A stretch of DNA of 18,528 bases from UBA1715 sp045600045 (GTDB lineage: Bacteria; Bacteroidota; Bacteroidia; Bacteroidales; UBA1715): assembly GCA_045600045.1 (NCBI GenBank), contig JAZRXD010000078.1, positions 1-18,528 of the forward strand, given 5' to 3'. How positions within the stretch are numbered: position 1 is the first letter of the stretch; the number at the start of each line of letters is the position of its first letter. This document shows, in pieces, positions 7,130 through 15,900 of the stretch. The notes beneath the pieces are model-generated. The model made no database searches. It was not told where the DNA came from and saw nothing but the letters and a program-made list of their open reading frames with translations. The position numbers and the translations under genes were made by a program.

Positions 7130-8107
7130 ATGCTATATCCTTTAAAATTTAAGCATATTTATAAAGACAAAATATGGGGTGGTAATAGTTTCTCGGAATT
7201 ATTAGGCAGAAAGGATTGCAATTCTTCAAATTGTGGCGAAAGTTGGGAAATTTCCGCTGTTCAAGATTCTATTTCAGTTGTTTCCAATGGTTATTTGAAA
7301 GGAAATAATCTTCAGGAAATAATTGAAGTGTATATGGATGAAATTGTCGGTCAAAAAGTGTATGAAAAGTTCGGAATAGAGTTCCCGTTACTTTTGAAAT
7401 TAATTGATTCAAACGACGAACTTTCTGTTCAAGTTCATCCAAATGATGAACTTGCTAAAGAACGCCATAAAGCTTACGGAAAGACTGAAATGTGGTATGT
7501 TATGGCTTCTGCTCCTAAAAGTGAAATAATTTTAGGATTAGAAAATGATTCATCAAAGGAAGAGTTCCGTAAAGCAATCGAAAATCATGCGGTTGTTGAT
7601 TTGTTACATACTGAAGTTGTTAAAAAAGGAGATGTGTTCTATATTCCTTCTGGTCGTGTTCATGCAATAGGAAAAGGTATTTTACTTGCAGAAATACAAC
7701 AAACATCGGATGTGACATATAGAATTTACGATTGGGAGAGAGTTGATAGTCAGGGGAATAGTCGGGAATTGCATGTGGATTTAGCTTTGGATGTGATAGA
7801 CTATGAAGCAAAAGATAATTACAAAACTCGTTATTTAGAACGCAAGAATGCGACAACAGAATTAATATCATGTGATTATTTCACGTCAAATTTACTTCAT
7901 TTTGATTGCCCTGTCGTGAAAGATTACTACACTATTGATTCATTCGTCGTTTATATGTGTATGGAAGGATCTGCAACAATTAATTTTGGTGGTGATTACG
8001 AAGAACAAATAAAAAAAGGAGAAACGGTTTTGATACCTGCTTCTATCCATCAAATAGAATTGACTCCATCTGAGGAAACAAAAATTTTGGAGATTTACAT
8101 TAAATAA
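7130..8107 (+). CDS. manA: Mannose-6-phosphate isomerase, type I (class related to B. subtilis ManA/GmuF)
   Basis: Zinc enzyme of the cytoplasm that interconverts fructose 6-phosphate and mannose 6-phosphate, the entry to GDP-mannose and thus to the Gmd/Fcl pathway in this window. Taking the ATG at 7130 gives 325 residues, the usual length of the short bacterial class; an in-frame TTG at 7121 would add MKI. The cupin zinc ligands are visible: Q101 and H103 in VQVHPND, E120 in KTEMWY and H178 in PSGRVHAIGKG. The active-site arginine region TYRIYDWER is at about 196-204. It lies 17 bases after ribBA, and its stop overlaps the next ATG by one base (TAATG), so it is part of the same operon. No other mannose-pathway gene (manB, manC) lies in the window. 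Confidence 0.95.
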   Translation: MLYPLKFKHIYKDKIWGGNSFSELLGRKDCNSSNCGESWEISAVQDSISVVSNGYLKGNNLQEIIEVYMDEIVGQKVYEKFGIEFPLLLKLIDSNDELSVQVHPNDELAKERHKAYGKTEMWYVMASAPKSEIILGLENDSSKEEFRKAIENHAVVDLLHTEVVKKGDVFYIPSGRVHAIGKGILLAEIQQTSDVTYRIYDWERVDSQGNSRELHVDLALDVIDYEAKDNYKTRYLERKNATTELISCDYFTSNLLHFDCPVVKDYYTIDSFVVYMCMEGSATINFGGDYEEQIKKGETVLIPASIHQIELTPSEETKILEIYIK

Positions 8108-8697
8108 TGGCGATGATTCAAATCGGTGAGCAAATTGTGAGTTTAGATATTCTTGAAAAAGAATTCTGCTGCGATTTGTCAAAATGCAAAGGTGTTTGCT
8201 GTATTGAAGGTGATGCCGGCGCGCCAATTACTGATGAGGAAATTGCCAATTATCAACAAAATCTTAATGAGATTCTTCCTTATCTGCCCGAAAAAAATCA
8301 ACATGTGTTGCAAGAGAAAGGTGTGTATTATAAAGATGAGGAAGGAGAAAAAGTTACGATGTTGGTTGACAATGCGGAATGTGCTTTTGTTGAACACAAA
8401 GATGGTTTGCTTTTGTGTGGCATAGAACAAGCATTTCGTGATGGGAAAATTTCGGTTCAAAAACCGATTTCTTGTCATTTATATCCAATTCGTTGTCATA
8501 AATACCGCGATTTTGAAGCTTTAAATTACGATAAATGGACAATTTGTTCCGATGCAGTTTGTAAAGGACAAAAAGAGCATTTGAAAGTCTATCAGTTTCT
8601 AAAAGAACCACTAATTAGAAAATATGGCGAGGCATGGTATAATGAATTGTGCGAAGTAGCCAAACAATGGGAAGAACAAAAAAATGCCAAAAAGTAG
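8107..8697 (+). CDS. DUF3109 family cysteine-rich protein (probable metal binding)
   Basis: Small cytoplasmic protein of 196 residues with 12 cysteines. The N-terminal cluster is C21, C22, C27, C31, C32 (in FCCDLSKCKGVCC), followed by C92, C104, C123, C130, C147, C152 and C182. The motifs EGDAGAP at about 35-41, KPISCHLYPIR at 119-129 and KEPLIRKYGEAWY near 166-178 identify DUF3109. The arrangement resembles the YkgJ-type zinc/iron-chelating families, so metal or Fe-S binding is likely, but no reaction is known to me. The start at 8107 overlaps the manA stop by one base; an ATG two codons later (8113) fits the usual family start equally well. Its 3' end overlaps the next gene by 14 bases. Confidence 0.85.
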   Translation: MAMIQIGEQIVSLDILEKEFCCDLSKCKGVCCIEGDAGAPITDEEIANYQQNLNEILPYLPEKNQHVLQEKGVYYKDEEGEKVTMLVDNAECAFVEHKDGLLLCGIEQAFRDGKISVQKPISCHLYPIRCHKYRDFEALNYDKWTICSDAVCKGQKEHLKVYQFLKEPLIRKYGEAWYNELCEVAKQWEEQKNAKK

Positions 8698-9646
8698 ATT
8701 ATTACTGATCGTATTGCTTTTATACTCCACGAATATATTTTCGAGTGGTTACACTGATTCTACGTTTAATTTTAACAACTATAAATCAGAAAATTTCAAT
8801 TTGGGAATTGTAAAAGATTCTTTAAGAAATGTGAATGTTCCAGGTTTGATTGCTGTTGGTTCTGTTACGCCAATTGCATTGACAGGTGTATATATTTATA
8901 TGAATCATGCATGGTGGGATGGAAAAAAGACGGATTTCCATTTTGACGATGGTAAAGATTTGACGTATGCAAGAAATCTTGATAAATTAGGACATTTTAC
9001 TTCGTCATGTTTAGTTTCGAATGCTTTTGCTGACATTTTACGAGTAACGAAGGTGTCGGAAAATTGGGCTTTGTATGGTGGTGCTGTTCTTTCAACATTG
9101 AATGCAACTGTAATTGAAATAAAAGATGCTTATGCTCCGTATTGGGGTTTTAGTGTGTATGATGAAATGGCGAATATTTTGGGTGCGTTCTATCCTGTTT
9201 TACAAGCAAAAGTCCCTTTTATGAAAAATTTCAATTTCAAATGGAGTTTTGATTTTGATTATTCATACGATACGGAATATTACAATTATAAAGTTATTAC
9301 GGAACACGAAGAAGCATATTCTTTTATTGATGATTATGATCGTCAATATTTTTGGCTGACAGTTGATTGGGCAAATATTTTTTGCAAAAACAAACCGAAA
9401 TATATGTTTCCGTATTGTATAGATTTTGCTATAGGTATGAGTGCCAATAACTTAAAGACTTTGGATCCTAATAAAGAAATAAAGAATGAGTTGTATATCG
9501 GTTTTGATGTGAATCTTACAAAATTCTTTCAAAACAAAAAGTTTGGGTATTATATTTGCAAATACTTGAATTTCTATCATTTACCTATGCCAGGAATGCA
9601 AGTTGCACCAAAGGCGAAAGTTTCCTATCCATTATTTATGTATTAG
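8684..9646 (+). CDS. DUF2279 (YfiM-like) envelope protein
   Basis: A 320-residue protein with an N-terminal signal peptide (PKSRLLLIVLLLYSTNIFSSG, hydrophobic core about 6-19) and probable cell-envelope location. It has no lipobox cysteine. A second hydrophobic stretch at about 53-73 (GLIAVGSVTPIALTGVYIYM) precedes HAWWDG. The family signature follows: NLDKLGHFTSS at 98-108, EIKDAY at 145-150 and GFSVYDEMANILGA at 155-168. The C-terminal half is rich in aromatic and alternating residues and may form beta structure. Its function is unknown to me. The ATG lies inside the end of the DUF3109 gene in another frame, which suggests translational coupling. It is the last gene of the ribBA cluster; I see no hairpin terminator behind it. 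Confidence 0.82.
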   Translation: MPKSRLLLIVLLLYSTNIFSSGYTDSTFNFNNYKSENFNLGIVKDSLRNVNVPGLIAVGSVTPIALTGVYIYMNHAWWDGKKTDFHFDDGKDLTYARNLDKLGHFTSSCLVSNAFADILRVTKVSENWALYGGAVLSTLNATVIEIKDAYAPYWGFSVYDEMANILGAFYPVLQAKVPFMKNFNFKWSFDFDYSYDTEYYNYKVITEHEEAYSFIDDYDRQYFWLTVDWANIFCKNKPKYMFPYCIDFAIGMSANNLKTLDPNKEIKNELYIGFDVNLTKFFQNKKFGYYICKYLNFYHLPMPGMQVAPKAKVSYPLFMY

Positions 9647-9688
9647 TACATAATTGAAAAATCAGAACCTTCACAAAGAATAAATTTC

Positions 9689-9696
9689 TACCTTTG
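9689..9696 (+). promoter_or_regulatory. Bacteroidota -7 promoter element (TACCTTTG) for the MATE/BASS pair
   Basis: TACCTTTG is a perfect TAnnTTTG match, 17 bases before the TTG start at 9714, so the leader would be only about 10 bases. No good -33 TTG is at the expected distance. The position just ahead of an ORF and in a 67-base gap supports it. Confidence 0.55.
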
Positions 9697-9713
9697 CTAA
9701 CAAAATAAAAGTT

Positions 9714-11105
9714 TTGGCTGAAATTGTTATAGAAAGCACGGTGGATAAGGATTTAGGGCGAAAGGACATAGGTACTCTTTTGCTACAATATTCTCTTCCT
9801 GCAATTATTGCTACAGCTTCCACATCAATCTATAATTTAGTTGATAGAATTTTTATTGGTCAAATTGTTGGACCGTTGGCTATTTCTGGTTTGACAATCA
9901 CGTTGCCATTAATGAGTATTGCAACTGCGTTCGGAACATTGATTGGTTCCGGTGCTGCATCAATCATTTCTATTAGAATGGGAGAGAATAGAACCGATGC
10001 TGCTTTGCGTACGTTGGCTAATGCTTTGATTTGGAATATCATAATCTCGTGTGCGATTTCGGCTCTTGGTTTAATTATCCTGGACGAAATTTTGTGCTTG
10101 TTTGGTGCCAGTCCGTTAACATTGCCGTATGCTCGAAGTTTTATGCGTATTATTTTCATAGGAACGCCGATTTCACAATTGTTTTTTAGTTTGAATACTA
10201 TTATGCGTGCATCGGGTTATCCAGTAAAAGCAATGTTGGCAGTATTGTTGACCATGCTTGTTAATTTATTGCTGGTATTTCTTTTTATTTACAAATTAGG
10301 ATTTGGAATTGAAGGTGCGGCTTTAGCAACTGTTTTGGGACAAATGGTTGGCTTGATATGGGTGTTGGTTCATTTTTGTAATAAAAACTCTCGTTTACAT
10401 TTCAAGAATTTTGCTTTTGAATTGCGTTGGAATATAACAAAACATATTTTTTCCATAGGCTTGTCGCCATTTCTAATTCATCTTTGCACGTGCTTGGTTG
10501 TCGCTGTATTTAATTGGCGGTTAAAGAATTACGGAGGTGATTATGCAATCGGAGCGTATGGTGTGATAAATACGGTTGTAAATTTTGTAGTTGTTGTTGT
10601 ATTGGGATTATCGCAGGGAATGCAACCGATTGTTGGTTTCAACTATGGCGCAAAACAATTGGATAGAGTTGTACGTACGTTGTGGTTGACGATTTGTGTG
10701 GGAACGGCAATCACTATTGTTGGATTTGTGATTATGCAGTTGTTTTCAATCGAAATAGCATATTGTTTTACCGATGATTTTGTTATGGCGGAATTGATTC
10801 GCTCAGGAATGACGATTTTTGTGTTTATGTTTCCGTTGGTTGGTTTTCAGGTTGTCGTATCGAATTTCTTTCAATCTATTGGAATGCCAAAAACGTCGAT
10901 ATTTTTATCAATGTCGCGCCAATTAATATTTTTAATGCCTCTTGTGGTTGTACTCCCTATTTTTTATGGTCTGAATGGCATTTGGTACGCAATGCCGATA
11001 GCCGATTTTTTATCAACCATTCTTACCGCGGCTATGTTGATATATTATTATAACAAATTACCTGAATATAAAGACGTTCAAAATGAAAGCATTACAGAGA
11101 ATTAG
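9714..11105 (+). CDS. MATE family multidrug/cation antiporter
   Basis: Inner-membrane exporter of the multidrug and toxic compound extrusion family, about 463 residues and about 12 hydrophobic segments, as usual. It would export organic cations or metabolites in exchange for Na+ or H+. Family features: LLQYSLPAIIATASTSIYNL at 23-42, DRIFIGQIVGPLAISGLTI at 44-62, FGTLIGSGAASIISIRMGE near 73-91, and LGLSQGMQPIVGFNYGAK near 297-314 in the second half. There is no ATG between the preceding in-frame stop (9681) and the first membrane segment. The start is therefore TTG at 9714, or GTG at 9741, which would remove nine residues. Its 3' end overlaps the BASS gene by 23 bases. The substrate cannot be deduced. 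Confidence 0.92.
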   Translation: MAEIVIESTVDKDLGRKDIGTLLLQYSLPAIIATASTSIYNLVDRIFIGQIVGPLAISGLTITLPLMSIATAFGTLIGSGAASIISIRMGENRTDAALRTLANALIWNIIISCAISALGLIILDEILCLFGASPLTLPYARSFMRIIFIGTPISQLFFSLNTIMRASGYPVKAMLAVLLTMLVNLLLVFLFIYKLGFGIEGAALATVLGQMVGLIWVLVHFCNKNSRLHFKNFAFELRWNITKHIFSIGLSPFLIHLCTCLVVAVFNWRLKNYGGDYAIGAYGVINTVVNFVVVVVLGLSQGMQPIVGFNYGAKQLDRVVRTLWLTICVGTAITIVGFVIMQLFSIEIAYCFTDDFVMAELIRSGMTIFVFMFPLVGFQVVVSNFFQSIGMPKTSIFLSMSRQLIFLMPLVVVLPIFYGLNGIWYAMPIADFLSTILTAAMLIYYYNKLPEYKDVQNESITEN

Positions 11106-12042
11106 CCAGTTTTTGTCTAACAATACGTCGTTGTTCATTATTGCTATTGCAATTATTACATTTTTCTTTCCTGATATTTTTATTTGGGTGAAAGGTGATA
11201 TACAAGCATTGATTTTGGGAATTATAATGTTGTCGATGGGAATGACGTTGACGGTCGAAGATTTCAAAATTTTGGTTGCTCGTCCGGTTGATATTTTGGT
11301 AGGTGCAATTGCTCAATATTCTTTGATGCCGTTAATTGCTTTTTCATTGACGAAAATCTTTCATCTTGATCCTGCTATTGGTGTTGGTTTGATTTTGGTT
11401 GGATGTTGTCCTGGTGGCGTTTCGTCAAATATTATGTCGTTTCTTTGTCGTGGAGATGTTGCTTTTTCTGTTGGAATGACAACTGTCACAACATTGATTT
11501 CTCCAATCATGACGCCGATGCTTGTTCTTTTGCTTGCTGGCGAATCAATTGATGTGGATGCGTTAGGAATGTTTAAATCCATTCTTCTTGTCACATTGAT
11601 GCCTGTTACAATTGGTTTCTTTTTGAATTATTTGTTTGGCTCAAATCAAAAGTTCGGGGATATTCGAAAAATAATGCCGGGTGTTTCTGTGATAGGACTT
11701 GCTTGTATTGTTGGTGGCGTGATAGCAACAAATGGAAGTGCCTTTTTTAAATCGGGAGTTGTTATTTTTATTGCAATATTTTGCCACAATGCACTTGGTT
11801 ATTTATTAGGGTTTATTGTAGGAAAATGTTTGAAGATGGGAACAGCTAAAAATAGAACAATCGCAATCGAAGTAGGAATGCAAAATGCTGGACTTGCAAC
11901 AAATTTGGCAACAAAACATTTTTCTGCTTTACCAGAAGCGGCGGTTGTATCTGCTGTTTCTTGTGTTTGGCATTCAATTTCAGGAACGATTCTCGCAAAC
12001 TTGTTCGTGAAATGGGATAATTATAGAGAGAAAAAGGAGTAG
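11083..12042 (+). CDS. Bile acid:sodium symporter (BASS) family transporter
   Basis: Integral inner-membrane protein of 319 residues with about nine to ten hydrophobic segments. BASS proteins move organic anions or vitamins with Na+. Seen here: IIMLSMGMTLTVEDFKILV at about 47-65, the family-defining GCCPGGVSSNIMSFLCRGD at about 107-125 (first crossover segment), TTVTTLISPIMTPML at about 132-146, and IEVGMQNAGLATNLA near 265-279 (second crossover). Only the family is clear: bacterial members have been linked to pantothenate, pyruvate, deoxycholate and other substrates. The ATG lies within the last 23 bases of the MATE gene, so the two transporters are probably co-translated. The stop falls inside a possible terminator stem. 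Confidence 0.92.
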   Translation: MKALQRISQFLSNNTSLFIIAIAIITFFFPDIFIWVKGDIQALILGIIMLSMGMTLTVEDFKILVARPVDILVGAIAQYSLMPLIAFSLTKIFHLDPAIGVGLILVGCCPGGVSSNIMSFLCRGDVAFSVGMTTVTTLISPIMTPMLVLLLAGESIDVDALGMFKSILLVTLMPVTIGFFLNYLFGSNQKFGDIRKIMPGVSVIGLACIVGGVIATNGSAFFKSGVVIFIAIFCHNALGYLLGFIVGKCLKMGTAKNRTIAIEVGMQNAGLATNLATKHFSALPEAAVVSAVSCVWHSISGTILANLFVKWDNYREKKE

Positions 12043-12066
12043 AAGTGATTCTACTGTGGCATTTTT
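12038..12066 (+). terminator. Possible intrinsic terminator after the BASS gene
   Basis: AGTAGAA at 12038-12044 pairs with TTCTACT at 12049-12055 around a GTGA tetraloop (GNRA type). A run of five T follows at 12062-12066, separated by GTGGCA. An outer AAAAA/TTTTT pairing (12031-12035 with 12062-12066) could extend it. The stem includes the BASS stop codon at 12040-12042. It is AT-rich and the T-run is offset, so efficiency is uncertain. Confidence 0.4.
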
Positions 12067-12141
12067 CCCAATAAAGGGGTGAAATACGGTCAAGTTTTTT
12101 CTCGTGTTTCCATAATTTGCATCCACAAAAAACAAGATGCA

Positions 12142-12837
12142 ATGGATAAAAATCTAATTTGTGCTTTTGGCGATTCTGTGTTGAAAGGAGTTGTGTTCGA
12201 TAACAATACAAAAAAGTATTTTCCAATCGAAAATAATTTTGCTCATTTAAGTGAAACGGCTTTAGGAGTTCCAATTGCGAATTTTGGAAAATTTGGTAGT
12301 ACGATTGATGTGGTTGAAAAATCATTTAAACGCTATTATAGTCAGTTGAAAGACTATAAATATGTGGTTTTTGAGTGCGGAGGAAATGATTGTGATTTCA
12401 ATTGGAAGGAAATTTCTGAAAATCCGTGTGCCGAACATAAACCCAAATCTTCGATTAGTGAATTTACCAATACTTATACTTGGTTGATAAACAAGGTGAA
12501 AGAATTGAAAAAAATACCTGTTTTATTGTCGCTTCCTCCAATTGATGCGGAACGATATTTCAATACGATTGCAGTGAATTTGAATAAAGATAATGTAATT
12601 AGTTGGTTGGGTGGATGTATGCAAGCTATAACAAATTGGCATGAACGTTATAATTTGCAGGTTTTTCAAATTGCTCGTGAAAATCTTGTAGAAATAATAG
12701 ATATAACATCTCCCTTTTTGGATATGAAGGATTATAGAACTTGTTTTTGTTGCGATGGAATTCATCCAAATGAATTGGGACATCAAGTAATCGCACAATC
12801 AATTCGAAACTTTGTTTCTAATAGATTTTTCAAATGA
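12142..12837 (+). CDS. SGNH/GDSL-family hydrolase
   Basis: A 231-residue probable esterase or lipase-like hydrolase. The SGNH blocks are visible: AFGDSVLKG at 8-16 with nucleophile S12, a block II glycine in NFGKFGST at 47-54, CGGND at 79-83 with N82, and CDGIHPNELGH at 204-214 with D205 and H208 completing the triad. There is no signal peptide, so it should be cytoplasmic. The frame stays open upstream to a GTG at 12079, but that extension (21 residues, basic and unrelated to the fold) is unlikely. The ATG at 12142 sits right before the first beta strand. The substrate is unknown; SGNH enzymes include carbohydrate and lipid deacylases. It stands alone, 99 bases after the BASS gene. Confidence 0.85.
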   Translation: MDKNLICAFGDSVLKGVVFDNNTKKYFPIENNFAHLSETALGVPIANFGKFGSTIDVVEKSFKRYYSQLKDYKYVVFECGGNDCDFNWKEISENPCAEHKPKSSISEFTNTYTWLINKVKELKKIPVLLSLPPIDAERYFNTIAVNLNKDNVISWLGGCMQAITNWHERYNLQVFQIARENLVEIIDITSPFLDMKDYRTCFCCDGIHPNELGHQVIAQSIRNFVSNRFFK

Positions 12838-12908
12838 TATTTATGGCGATTTTGTCTTTTTGTTCTTGTTATTTATATAATCAAGACTTCTTCAAGTGTA
12901 AATAAATG

Positions 12909-12916
12909 TATTTTTA
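12909..12916 (+). promoter_or_regulatory. Imperfect -7 element (TATTTTTA) ahead of the large repeat protein
   Basis: TATTTTTA differs from TAnnTTTG only at the last base. It is 14 bases before the ATG at 12931, in a 93-base AT-rich gap with no better candidate. This is weak support for a promoter here. Confidence 0.3.
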
Positions 12917-12930
12917 CAAAAAATATAATA

Positions 12931-15900
12931 ATGAAAAAAGTTTTAGCATTTTTACTGTTTGTTGCGGGGGGAATATCGACTATTGCACAAGATTATGGTG
13001 TACAACTCCCAAATTCTAATTTTGAAGCAGATTGGGTAACGTATAAAGGTGGCGAAAAAACAAAAATTATAGGTTCCGAAACAATATCAGGTTCAGAACC
13101 TTATTGTTGGCATTCTTTTATGTCGGCGAAAGGGGCAAAACTTGTTTTGGCTGCTGTTTCAAAACAAATCAGTAAATCGGAAGAAACACGTCCGAATTCA
13201 AAGGGAAATTATAGCGTTCGCTTAAATGCGACAAAAACTTTGGGAATTGTTGCCAATGGTTCGTTAACGAATGGCCGAATGTATTGCGGTAGTACCAAAG
13301 CTGCGGATAATGACAATCATATATATACAGATAGGGGAACCGATGAATTTAATATGCCTTTTACAGGTCCAATTCCTGATTCTATTACAGTATGGTTGAG
13401 TTATTATACTACATCGGATAAAAATTATGCCGCTTTTCATGCCGCTGTACATGGCGATGAAAACTTTATTTTGTATGGTAATGGAAAGGAACCAAATCAA
13501 TCGATGCAAGTTGCCGATGCAAATTTGGAATATCCTCGTACAACAACAAGTAAGTCAACGCTTGGTTGGGAACGAAAATCAATTCCTTTTGTTGCAAAAG
13601 GCCAGTGTACGGAACCAAAATATCTCTTGGTTACAATGTCAACAAATAAAACGCCTGGCAGTGGCTCGGAAGATGATTTGGTTTATGTTGACGATATAGT
13701 TCTAATCTATAATCCGACATTGACTACCGGCACTATTACAACTACCAATTTTGAAGTTGAATATGGTTCTGCAATAGACATAAATATTCCTTTTACATTG
13801 ACAGGTTCTATGAGTGTTAGTAATTTAAATGCTCCTGCAAATCAAGTGATTGCACAATTGTCTGATGCAAATGGTAGTTTTGATAATCCTATAGAAATTG
13901 GTCGTCTTACTACTAATACGTCGGGAACCGTTTCTGCAAAAATTCCAGCTTCGGTTGGCGACGGTAAGTATAAGGTTCGTGTTGTGTCAACAAATTATCC
14001 AATGACGGCGGCGCCAAGTTCCTCGGAGATAACAATAAAACGATATTATACTATTGCTTTTGATGAATATGACAAATCTATTGCCGAATTGACAGGCGAT
14101 GGAAAATATTATGCGGCGACAACGGAGAATATCACTGTTTCTGCTGTTGCTAAAAATGAAGATTATCAATTCCTGTATTGGTTCGAAGATGGAAGTGTTG
14201 TCTCGCTTGATTCAGAATATACATTCAAGGCTGAAAAATCAAGAATATTGCAGGTGGTTTTCAAAAAACAATATTCGGTATCGATTTCAGCTACCGATGG
14301 CGGTTCGGTTTCTACAACTGGTGGAATGTATGGCGATGGCGAAGGTTTGACGGTTACAGCAACTCCAAGCGAAGGGTATTTGTTTTTGAATTGGACAAAT
14401 GAAAATGATGCAGTTGTTTCCGAAAATGCGTCTTATACATTTGTTGTTTCTGCAAATACGGCCTTGAAAGCAAATTTTGTTAAATATATTTCTATTTCTG
14501 CAACGACAAATATTTCTGAAGCTGGAGCTATTTCTGGTGCGGGTGATATAGTTTGTGAAGGTGATGAAGTTGAGGTTTCGTTGTATGCTGCATCGTTGAA
14601 TAGTGATAAATATTTATTTGTAAATTGGACTGAAAATGGTGAAGTCGTTTCTGAATCAGCAACATATACGTTTACAACGTCTGAAAATAGAATGCTTGTG
14701 GCAAACTTTGTGACTCGTTACACATTTGATGTTGCAATAGAAGATGGAGGCGAGATTTCTGGTGCAGGTATTTATACCGAAGGAAATACGGTTCAATTAG
14801 TTGCTTTTGCTCATGACAATTATCGTTTCGTAGGTTGGTACGAAGCCGATACTTTGGTTTCTACCAATTCAATGTATGAGTTTGTGGCTAATGCTGATAG
14901 AAGTTTCGAGGCTAAATTCATTGAACAATGTACAATCACGTTACAGTTAAATATTGAAAATGCTGGCGTTTTAACAGGGTCGGGCACATTCGATAAAGGT
15001 ACCGAAACGTCGGTGCAATTTGCATTGAACGAAGGTTATGAATTCTCAAACTGGACAATAAATGATGAGGAAGTTTCTAAAGATTTGATATATGATTTAG
15101 TTGTGAATGAATCGGTTACAATAGTTGCTAACTGTTCCGTTATACCTTCTTATATAATTTCGGCAGTTGCCGATCCTGTTTCGGGAGGAACGATAACAGG
15201 TGCAGGTTCTTATTTGGAAAATAAGTCGGTAACACTTGTTGCACAAGCAAATTCTGGATATTCATTTGTTAATTGGAGCGAAAATAATGTGGTTGTTTCC
15301 GAAGAAACAACAATGAATTTTGCAGCAATAGAAAATCGTTCATTAGTTGCTCATTTTGAAGCAAATTTCGTTGGACATACTGTAGCATTATCATCTGACG
15401 AAGGTGGTTTTGTGTCTGGTGCTGGTTTGTTCGAAGAAGGTGAGCTTGTAACAGTTATTGCGGCTCCGAATGATAAATATGAGTTCCAAAACTGGACAAT
15501 CAATGACGTGGTGGTTTCGTTTGATGCAACTTATTCTTTTGAACTTACGAGTGACATTGAATTAACTGCTCATTTTTCGCGTATATATGATTCGTTTTCT
15601 ATTAATGTAACTTCTGCTGACGAATCAATGGGAATTGTACAAGGTATGGACTCTTATCAAGAGGAAGAAATTGTGGTTGTTTCGGCCGTACCAAATGCAG
15701 GTTATCGATTTGTTCAGTGGACTGAAAATGGTTCTTCGGTAAGCACCGATGCTGAATATTCGTTTGTATGTTCCGAGGAAAGAAATCTTGTTGCCGAATT
15801 CATGAAAATATATACGATTACGATTGATGAATTTGTTGGAGGAACGGTAAAAGGTCTCAATACTGGTACTTTTGATGACGGTGCAATGATTTCGTTGGCG

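Noticed and set aside
12079..12141. N-terminal extension of the SGNH hydrolase from a GTG start
   Set aside because: The 21 extra residues form no signal peptide and precede the natural start of the fold; the ATG at 12142 fits better.
11846..12325. Minus-strand open frame of 159 codons spanning the BASS and SGNH genes
   Set aside because: It covers conserved motifs of two recognised + strand genes and has no domain or promoter of its own.
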